This document shows positions 56,961 through 64,000 of a DNA stretch of 64,000 nucleotides, in pieces. The stretch's first letter is position 1. The number at the start of each line of letters is the position of its first letter. Both the position numbers and the translations under genes were made by a program. Under the pieces are notes generated by a model. It made no database searches and was not told the DNA's origin. It saw nothing but the letters and a program-made list of their open reading frames with translations. The stretch is from positions 3,906,001 to 3,970,000 of the forward strand of contig NC_016457.1 in the NCBI RefSeq assembly GCF_000226115.1, in the 5' to 3' direction. Origin of the DNA: Thermothielavioides terrestris NRRL 8126 (lineage: Eukaryota > Ascomycota > Sordariomycetes > Sordariales > Chaetomiaceae).

Positions 56961-58934
56961 GGTGGTGGCGTATTCGAGGACGGAACGAAAGGAAGAAAAG
57001 AGCAAGACAGCTCGCCCTGTGCGCGTTCGCGGCGACCGCCGAGCATCTACTGGCCCGGCTCAGCTTGCCTCGCCCAACCGAGACGGTGTAATCCAACTGT
57101 CCGGCAGGTGCTGCGGGTGTCTCGTGTCGCCCTGGTCGCGTGTGCTTAAAGGTATCCGGTTAACTACCTGGACAAGGCACGAGAAGCGGCAGGGGTGGCA
57201 GCGTGCTCGACTCCAGGGACCAAGCAGGGGGCGAGTCGCGGCTCAACAACGCCCATCTTAGACCATGTCGCGGACACGGCAGGATATTCAGCTGGTCGGC
57301 AGGTAGGAGAGCTTGTGCGTCTGAGCTGCAAACGTGCCGAGTTTGCGATCCGTTTGCGTGACAACGAGACCGTGGTTGAGAGTGGGAGTTAGGTGGAAAT
57401 GGAAGTTGAGCTGCCGTGCGTGGTGATGCGTTAACGTTGCCGGGATGCGCTTCGACAGGGTGGGTCCTGCCGCGCCCACAGTGGGCCCCAGCGCGGTCTT
57501 GGCCCTGGGTACTCGGAACAAAGCGCTCTGTGGCTCCTGTGCACAGACAACAGCTTCTTTCAACGTGAACTTACCATGACACGATTCTACCTCAACTTGC
57601 TTTGAAATTTCGGTAACAATTCCGTAGCTGCTAAAGCAAAGACCAACCTGAGATTTGGAAGCTTCAACGCCGAGTACCCGGCTAATGATCGCTGGCTCAT
57701 CCTGGTATTGAACTTGCATAGCTAAGGTAAGGTACCTACAAGGACCACAGATGGAGTTAAGACTCCAGAGGATGCATCTTCGCGGCACCCATGGCCCTGG
57801 GAACACAACCAAGTTCCAGCGCTCGGGTAGTGTGCAACAGACCCTGCAGGGAGCCGCAACGAGGGTGAAATTGACATCTCCTCGGCACTCCCTCCGATGG
57901 TGAGCGACATACGGAGTACATACACCTACGGATTACCGAATACACCCCAGTGAAACATATCGAAGTCGTATTCCCACTGTAGATGTGAGACACACCGCGC
58001 GGTCAACATTACATATGCAGTTCTGCCATAACACCCAACTGGAAGCCATCTTCGAGGCACAAATATTATCTCATTCAGCATCGCTCGTGGCGTCACTCTC
58101 AAACCTCCCTTCCTCAGAAGACCAGCTGGAAAAGGACCGGGGGTATCTCTCGGATGCTCGCTCGCTCATCCAACACCAACACCCAACCCCATAACCCGAC
58201 GTGACAAAAATCAAGCAGAAGCCATTTGCAGAACATACATCCATCCTAACACCCATCATGTCATCCAACCATCATCATAATCCATCCACCGAGATACGCC
58301 GACCCCGGCACCCAGCCCAGCCAGCGGGCCTGTCCTCAGCAGCTCGCACCCTCTCGTCTCCCCCGTAAGGAAAAAAGGCCAACAAAAAAGTACCAAAAGC
58401 CCCCTGCCCTGAGAAACACAGAGCGGAGAGGGAAGCAGAGAGGTTGCGAGCGCACCGGACCCGGCCAATGCCCATTACCTCGAGTGTTTCCGGAACATAA
58501 TTAGTAGAGTTGCAGCTTCTTCAGCAGAACGGCCATGCCCAGACTCGCCGCGACAGGCAAAAGAGAAAACAAGTAAAGCAAATGAAACAATAAAAGCGTA
58601 GCTGCAATTAAGTCCGTCCCGCTGCGTTCCTGTCGATGGTGGGGTAGTGCGAAGCGAAAAGAGCATGGGCAGGTTGCTTGAGCCGCTCTGTATTACCGGC
58701 AACCTTATCGCCAGAAAGTGTCGTCTCGTCATCGTCCATGACAGATAATACCCTCGGGCTCGCGCCCTCTTGGTCTTCGGATGCATATTCGTTTGCACAT
58801 TTCGTTCTTTCGTCCCGCGCCAATGCTTGTTGAGAAATGGAAGTCCGACAACCTCAAGAACACCACACAACGCCGGAAACTCGAGAGTTGGAAGAGGAGG
58901 AAGAAAAAAAAAAAGAAGGCGGCCCCAGGAGGCC
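56961..58934. other. Spacer upstream of DCR2-like gene, no gene seen
   Basis: This holds the DCR2-like promoter and the 3' UTR of the methyltransferase-like gene; both genes run leftward. Frames of up to 174 codons occur on the minus strand (57812-57288, 58978-58475) but show no features; the latter contains a Phe run caused by an A-rich stretch on the plus strand at about 58898-58920. CATC-type repeats occur near 58240-58290. Confidence 0.45.
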
Positions 58935-61900
58935 TCAGATGCTCGCCACTCGAGCCCTTCCATCCGCCACCCGCGCATGGCAGACCATCAGCTTGAGACT
59001 CGTGCCCCATTCCTCGCACTCGGCGAGCAGCGCCTTGTCGCGCCAGATACTGCCGCGCGACGATGGGCTGATCCCGGGCGCCGCGGCGCTCTCGTAGCAC
59101 CGGCTGTACCACCACCGGCCGACCTTGGCCACCGACTGCGCGATGCTCTCGTCCGCGACCGGGCCTTCGTCGTTGATCATCTCGGGGAGGCTGCGCTCGT
59201 CCTTTCTCGGCTTGGCCTTACTCGGCCCGCCACCGGCACCGGTCGAGTTCCGCTTCCCGGCGCCTCCCGCTTCGCTACCTGAAGAGCGGGTGATACTGCT
59301 GGCGACGGGGACGCCTACCCGGCATATCTTGATGTCGGTGAAGCCCCTACGGCCGATAAGACGGAGGATGAGATCAGAGGTCGATCCGAGGCAGGTATCG
59401 GGCGCCCGGGCGTGGATGCGTTCCTTGAGGCGACGCACCGTGCGACGGCAGCGGTTGCCCATGTTGTTCAAGTCCACATCGAGGATGGACAACTCGATGT
59501 AGCCACCTGGCTTCAGCACCCGCCGCGCTTCCGAGATGATGTTGCGGTAGTGTCCCTCCGGGGCCGCGGCCGGGAAGCGGAAGACAACGGCAGTAAAGCT
59601 TTGCGCGCCAAAAGGGAACTTGGCCGTGTGGCTTAAGTACTGGACCTGGTGGTGGTTCGGAGGACTGAGCGGGAAGGATGTCTCGCTCCGGTGTTCGGCC
59701 GGAAGAGGGGCGCGCGGGGAGAGGTTGAAGAATGTAGCCGCCGGGTATGTCTCTGCCGCGTAGAAGGACCAGTCGTCGTTGCCCAGTCCGTCAACCACAA
59801 GAATGGACGGCCGCTTGAGAGAGCCGGCATCCGAGACCAACTCGTCCCGGACCGGGCTGAAGAGAACATGACCAAACGTGAGCCACTTGCTGACAGTCAT
59901 AGAGCCTACTCGCAGGTTGACCTGGGACAGAGGCGAACTGTCTTCCGAGCCCTGGGTGCTGCCACTGGCGTCAGATCGCCGAGCTTGCTGAACGGAGGAG
60001 ATGCTGCTCCGTTTCCTTGATGCTGCTGGTTCCCCGGTTTGCTCGCCCGTACCGAAGCTATGGACTTTGGTCTCCTGACTGCTTGTGGGATCAAGCGCAA
60101 CCACCGAGTTCTCCGGCGTGGGGTCGCAGTCCAGCATTCGTTTGACTTCTTCGGCCATGTCCGAGCCGTTGACGCTCGATGATGGGTGCTCCATACCCGA
60201 CCGCAAGGCATCAACCAGACTCGGCAACGGGGGAGGACTTAGTGTTGGCGACTCCAAGGCCGCCTCGATCAGCTTCCCATCGCCGAACGCGGATCCGTCA
60301 AGTTGCAGCGGTTTCGGCCGAGTTGTCGGTTCCGTTACCGGCAACCTTATCGTATCGTCACCAAGCAAGTCATTGTACTCATCCCAGATCTCGTCCTCGG
60401 CAAGGGGCGCATCTGGTTCCGGCACAATAGCAGTGGCATCGGCATAGCTCAAGAGACCTCCGGAGCTGCTGGACGACGTCGTCGTAGTGCACTGCGAGTT
60501 CTTCCGGGGCGAGAACGACAGGAATTCCGGTCCAGGTTGAGTCGAAACCGGCGGCGGCAATCTCGGCACGCCATAAATCAAGGCGGAGAAGTTGGAGTCG
60601 CTCGCTGGGACCGGATGCTCCGAGGAAGGTTCCGGCGTCGACGGTTTCGGAGGGCTTGGCCCCTTTGCTACCGAATTCTCGTCTCGAAGATCAGGCGCCG
60701 CAGGAGTCATCTGGACACTCAGGCGGTGAAACGGCCTTGAGAAGCTCTTGGGGGATATTTGCTGGGCTCGAGCGCTGACAACCTTTGGGATACGTCCCAC
60801 TTGGGGCAGTCTGCTTGGTCGGCCTGGGCCCTGGCGCAGGACGGGCGCCTGTTTGGAAGGCGCTGGCGCCGGCATGGGATCGGGGTTTGACCCGGGAAGT
60901 GAAGAAACAGGCGGTGTAGCCGCGCTTGCGACAGGGCTATTCGAATCTGCTGGCTGCTCGGGCTCGGTCCGCTGTAGACCCGATTGTTGGGAAGGTTCCG
61001 CGGGCTCTGTCAGAGATGGTCTCCTGAAGTCGGGATCTGCCAATGGGGGCTGGTCAGGGCTGGTGACTGCTATGCCTCTTGCTTCGCGAAGGACCTCTTC
61101 CAGGTCAACTGGCTCGGCATCTTCTTGTTCCGATGAGTCCATTATCGTGTAGAACGCCACGGGCTTGTTCTGGACAGTTTTGACTGTGGCGGCAATTGTC
61201 TTCGCTGCGTCCGTCTTCTTCTCTGCCGCCGGCTGACTCTGGGAGCGCCCAAAGAAGTTCCACTTGCGGGGGGACCTGGGTCGCCTTGTGAGCTTCTTCG
61301 GTCCGGAGGCTGCTGCCGTCCTCGCAGGTTCCTTTGCGGCGGGAGCCGGTTCAGCCGAAGGGTCAACGATAGAGTCGTCAGACAAGATGCTGGCATCCAG
61401 GCTGGTCATAGAGGGCGAAACGGCCTGAGCCTGAGTGACGATCGGCTTGGGCAGCCTCAGGGGCTCTTGTTCGCCAGACTTGAGTCGTTGCGCCGACCTC
61501 CTGAGGGCTAGCGTGGGCTTCGTGGCCACCGCCTCGGAGTCACTGCTCTCGGATGGCCGGCGGCTGCGCAGCGAAGGCGGCTGTGTCGCGCTGCGGGGTA
61601 AAGGTGACGGCCACAAGGACTTCCGAGGCACTTCGCGAGATGACAACGAAACCTGGGAGCTACTGTGAGACTCAACGCTCGGCCGCCTGAAGGCTGAGCT
61701 CTGGTTGCTCTCGGTACGCGTCAGCTCCGAGCTGGTGTTCCTGTTCTCAATGACTTCTCCACCAGCGATAATAACCGGGGCCATCCTTTCCATCAGGAAT
61801 GCGTCGTAAGATGGGTTACTGCTCAAGCTCTCCTGCGAGGACATGGTCCCCGGGATCACACGAGTAGTGTTCGCCATAGTGTTGCTCCTCCTGCGCACTG

Positions 61901-63614
61901 AGCCTATCCGTCCGTAACCCTCGTGACCTGTCCCGGCAGCTGGTCCTTTCCTCGGGTGTTTCTCCTTGTTGTCCGGCTGAGCGGGCTCGGGGACCGTCTT
62001 CGTTCGTCGCCCAAACAGAGGAAACCGAGTCTTGAACGTTGACGACACGCTAGGGCTAGGTGTTCGGGAGGGTCTCGCTGTCTCCTGTTTGGATACAGTC
62101 GTCGCGGCACTAGAAATGGATTTAGGTGCAGGAGTGGGCTCCCTAGCAGGGGGGCGGCTCGACGGCTTCTCCGAGTGGGACGATGGAATGGCCAACCGAC
62201 TGGTCGGGCCCGAGGCCAAGAGGCCGCTTTCCTGTCTCTCTGGCAATGAGCTCGATGACAGATTACTTTGTATGACGGGGATGGATTGGCCTGATTGGGC
62301 ATGGAGGTCGACAGTTCCATCGCGGCTCGGTCGCACAGGGGGCGTCGGCTGCGCAGAGGCAGTGGTTTTCGCGGCTTGGACAAGCCGCGGCTGGGAATAT
62401 GTTGTCGCTGTTGACGGCAGCGATGCAGCTTGCGGTCGAGGAGCGTCATGGGATGGTCTTGGAACGGATATGGCTCCATCTCGACTCTCCTTGGGCTTTT
62501 GGGATGACTTTCGCGGAGGAGGACTGTGCGGACGCTGGGTTAAGGCTTTGGCTTTCTTCTCCGTGGTCTCACTGGCGCGAACTGTCGAGTTGGAGGATGA
62601 CGAGGTCGATAGTTCCCTGACAGCTGTCAAACCTTGGTGGTCCGCGGTTACAGAGCTCACTTCATTCGAGACGCTCCCTGTCCTTCTCCGCGTAACCGGA
62701 GGTCGTGTTAGGGCTGGGTCGGCCTGTCGTACCCTAGTCCCGGGCGGGTGGATGCGTATCGGGGCCACCAGCCCCGGAGAGTGCGAGGATATGGAGGTCG
62801 GTGTGGTGTCACGACTGTATGGCCCGGGTCCCGGCGATTCCGACCACCTCGTAGAGGGACTGCCACTGAAAGCACTGAGCTGGCTGCTGGTTCCAGAAAA
62901 CAGCGGAGTGGGTGGAGGTAGATCGTTTGTTGCAATCCGGGAGGGTAGGTTGGGACCGGGGCTTTCGGGACGGGCGGGAGGCTTGATGTCGCGGTATCTG
63001 TCCAACTCGGGATATATCGTGACCGTTTGGGCCTTCGTCAACGGGATCTCCACTTGTTGTGCTACCCTGATCTCCATCGGGCTCTGGGTCAACTCGCGGT
63101 CGAGATGAGAAACGTCCAGGGGAGTCTGAGCACGAGGATAGGAATCCGATGAGGTCGTGCCGATCGAGTCATTCCGCGAGTCATTGCGGGCGCTGCCGGT
63201 ATCCTGCGACAATCCAGAGCGTTTCCGCCGGAGAATGTTTCGAGGCTTCGCGTTAGGGGCTGGAATTCTGCTAGAGGCGGATGAAGATGAACGCGTCCCG
63301 TCCGTCACCCCAGCCATCAGCCCAGCTGCACTGCCAATGGAACTGCGGATCTGTGGTCGTGGCACGTAGCGTGGTTGTTCTGGCTGGCTGTCAGACGGCC
63401 GACGTTGGGAGAGCCCCTGCGGAAGGCGACTAGACGCGGCCGCTTGCGGGATGGACCGCACAGGTTGGTGACTCGCTTCGGCTGGCCGTCTGGCCGTCCA
63501 CCTGGTGTTCAAAGTGGTCTCTTCCTTCGGGGCTACCGGACCGGTCCGCGGGTCTCCAGGCCTGACATTACCTGACCAGCCGAAGGCCTGCGGCCCTGGT
63601 CTCCTGGAAGTCAT
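58935..63614 (-). CDS. Large disordered protein with C-terminal methyltransferase-like domain
   Basis: Single uninterrupted exon of 1,560 codons, 1,559 residues. The frame opens earlier at a GTG, but the first ATG is 63614, in good context (AACACAATGA), starting MTSRRPGPQAFGWSGNV. Roughly residues 1-1200 are Ser/Pro/Arg/Thr-rich and predicted disordered, with many SP and RRPS-type phosphorylation-like sites. From about 1235 a class I methyltransferase-like fold appears: LTFGHVLFSPVRDEL, ILVVDGLGNDDWSFYAAETY (motif I position, near 1270), FPFGAQSFTAVVFRFP (motif IV position), and EARRVLKPGGYIELSILDVD (post-motif, near 1365). The usual motif I glycine pattern (GxGxG) is degenerate (DGLGND), so S-adenosylmethionine binding may be weak or lost. 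A basic Ser/Gly-rich stretch and a final conserved segment (RSLPEMINDEGPVADESIAQ, RWWYSRCYESAA) close it. Similar proteins seem widespread in filamentous ascomycetes; the substrate is unknown to me. Confidence 0.83.
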   Translation of the reverse strand: MTSRRPGPQAFGWSGNVRPGDPRTGPVAPKEETTLNTRWTARRPAEASHQPVRSIPQAAASSRLPQGLSQRRPSDSQPEQPRYVPRPQIRSSIGSAAGLMAGVTDGTRSSSSASSRIPAPNAKPRNILRRKRSGLSQDTGSARNDSRNDSIGTTSSDSYPRAQTPLDVSHLDRELTQSPMEIRVAQQVEIPLTKAQTVTIYPELDRYRDIKPPARPESPGPNLPSRIATNDLPPPTPLFSGTSSQLSAFSGSPSTRWSESPGPGPYSRDTTPTSISSHSPGLVAPIRIHPPGTRVRQADPALTRPPVTRRRTGSVSNEVSSVTADHQGLTAVRELSTSSSSNSTVRASETTEKKAKALTQRPHSPPPRKSSQKPKESRDGAISVPRPSHDAPRPQAASLPSTATTYSQPRLVQAAKTTASAQPTPPVRPSRDGTVDLHAQSGQSIPVIQSNLSSSSLPERQESGLLASGPTSRLAIPSSHSEKPSSRPPAREPTPAPKSISSAATTVSKQETARPSRTPSPSVSSTFKTRFPLFGRRTKTVPEPAQPDNKEKHPRKGPAAGTGHEGYGRIGSVRRRSNTMANTTRVIPGTMSSQESLSSNPSYDAFLMERMAPVIIAGGEVIENRNTSSELTRTESNQSSAFRRPSVESHSSSQVSLSSREVPRKSLWPSPLPRSATQPPSLRSRRPSESSDSEAVATKPTLALRRSAQRLKSGEQEPLRLPKPIVTQAQAVSPSMTSLDASILSDDSIVDPSAEPAPAAKEPARTAAASGPKKLTRRPRSPRKWNFFGRSQSQPAAEKKTDAAKTIAATVKTVQNKPVAFYTIMDSSEQEDAEPVDLEEVLREARGIAVTSPDQPPLADPDFRRPSLTEPAEPSQQSGLQRTEPEQPADSNSPVASAATPPVSSLPGSNPDPMPAPAPSKQAPVLRQGPGRPSRLPQVGRIPKVVSARAQQISPKSFSRPFHRLSVQMTPAAPDLRDENSVAKGPSPPKPSTPEPSSEHPVPASDSNFSALIYGVPRLPPPVSTQPGPEFLSFSPRKNSQCTTTTSSSSSGGLLSYADATAIVPEPDAPLAEDEIWDEYNDLLGDDTIRLPVTEPTTRPKPLQLDGSAFGDGKLIEAALESPTLSPPPLPSLVDALRSGMEHPSSSVNGSDMAEEVKRMLDCDPTPENSVVALDPTSSQETKVHSFGTGEQTGEPAASRKRSSISSVQQARRSDASGSTQGSEDSSPLSQVNLRVGSMTVSKWLTFGHVLFSPVRDELVSDAGSLKRPSILVVDGLGNDDWSFYAAETYPAATFFNLSPRAPLPAEHRSETSFPLSPPNHHQVQYLSHTAKFPFGAQSFTAVVFRFPAAAPEGHYRNIISEARRVLKPGGYIELSILDVDLNNMGNRCRRTVRRLKERIHARAPDTCLGSTSDLILRLIGRRGFTDIKICRVGVPVASSITRSSGSEAGGAGKRNSTGAGGGPSKAKPRKDERSLPEMINDEGPVADESIAQSVAKVGRWWYSRCYESAAAPGISPSSRGSIWRDKALLAECEEWGTSLKLMVCHARVADGRARVASI

Positions 63615-64000
63615 TGTGTTTTTTGTGTCGCTTCGTTGGGGTCCGGATAGCCCACCATAATCGCCCACGTTGGCTTAACAACGCACTATCATCGGATGCG
63701 TTAGGGTACCTGATCACACGGAGTGTCCCTATACTGGCAGTCAGCGCCGGGTCCACGGGCGGTGGCGATGGCGAAAGGATTGCAGACAAGCTTGAGCAGC
63801 GTGGCGGCAGTTCGGGGTTGTTTTGTATAAGAGCTCATGACAGTCAGTGACTTACCAAGTTCCTGCGCACCTCGGCGGCTATGTAAGGACCTCGCACGCT
63901 ACGCGGCCAGACACAACAGCCACGCGCAAACGACCAGGAGGGAAGTAAATTAGGGTCGGCCAATCCAGCGGCCTGACGGGCCCGGCGGTGCACACGGGCA
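63615..64000. other. Upstream region of the methyltransferase-like gene
   Basis: The last 386 bases should contain the promoter and leader of the minus-strand gene. A short minus-strand frame (63789-63568) crosses the start region but is open by chance. Nothing else is visible. Confidence 0.45.

Noticed and set aside
55260..57149. 629-codon plus-strand frame
   Set aside because: It is antisense to the DCR2-like phosphatase, whose metal-binding motifs are clear on the other strand.
63568..63789. Minus-strand 73-codon frame starting MSAILSPSPPP as an upstream exon of the methyltransferase-like gene
   Set aside because: The main frame already has a well-placed ATG at 63614, and I found no donor/acceptor pair needed to add this segment.

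Overview
The window looks like a piece of nuclear chromosome from a filamentous ascomycete, most likely a Sordariomycete near the Sordariales. Evidence: GC-rich coding sequence; compact introns, mostly 43-120 bp, with fungal donors (GTAAGT, GTGAGT, GTATGT), CTAAC/CTGAC branch sites and short acceptors; a fungal-only vacuolar protease (PFF1); a sterol acyltransferase of the ARE type; and a Ure2p-like glutathione transferase. There are no operons, and I saw no rRNA, tRNA, CRISPR array or recognisable transposon.

I support 21 protein-coding genes, most of them rebuilt by joining exons. Left third: a conserved fungal protein cut by the left edge (-), a metallophosphoesterase (+), a 5.9 kb stretch with no supportable gene, a J-domain protein (+), a sterol O-acyltransferase (-), a Ser/Thr kinase with DLG in place of DFG (+), and Hsp90 (-). 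Middle: FKBP12-type prolyl isomerase (+), a flavin-reductase-like protein (-), a 128-residue orphan (-), a 70-residue six-Cys protein (+) converging within 6 bp on a tail-anchored HGD/DFA kinase (-), mitochondrial ribosomal protein bL31m (+), VPS5 (-), TAF5 (-), MED11 (+) and a secreted six-Cys protein (-). Right third, all minus: PFF1 vacuolar protease, branchpoint-binding protein BBP/SF1, a seven-exon GST, a DCR2-like phosphatase, and a 1,559-residue protein with a C-terminal methyltransferase-like domain.

The genes are mainly housekeeping: transcription initiation (TAF5 and MED11 from one divergent promoter), splicing (BBP), protein folding (Hsp90, FKBP, J-protein), endosome/vacuole traffic (VPS5, PFF1), lipid storage (ARE) and mitochondrial translation (bL31m). 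They do not form a pathway cluster. The least explained elements are the six-Cys protein/kinase pair, the secreted six-Cys protein, the methyltransferase-like giant, the long CAG-bearing TAF5 intron, and two stretches (4.2-10.1 kb and 24.5-26.8 kb) with open frames but no convincing gene.

Exon joins were chosen by reading frame, splice consensus and family continuity. Every multi-exon total divides exactly by three, but no transcript or database was available to confirm any of them. Gene spans given here include introns.
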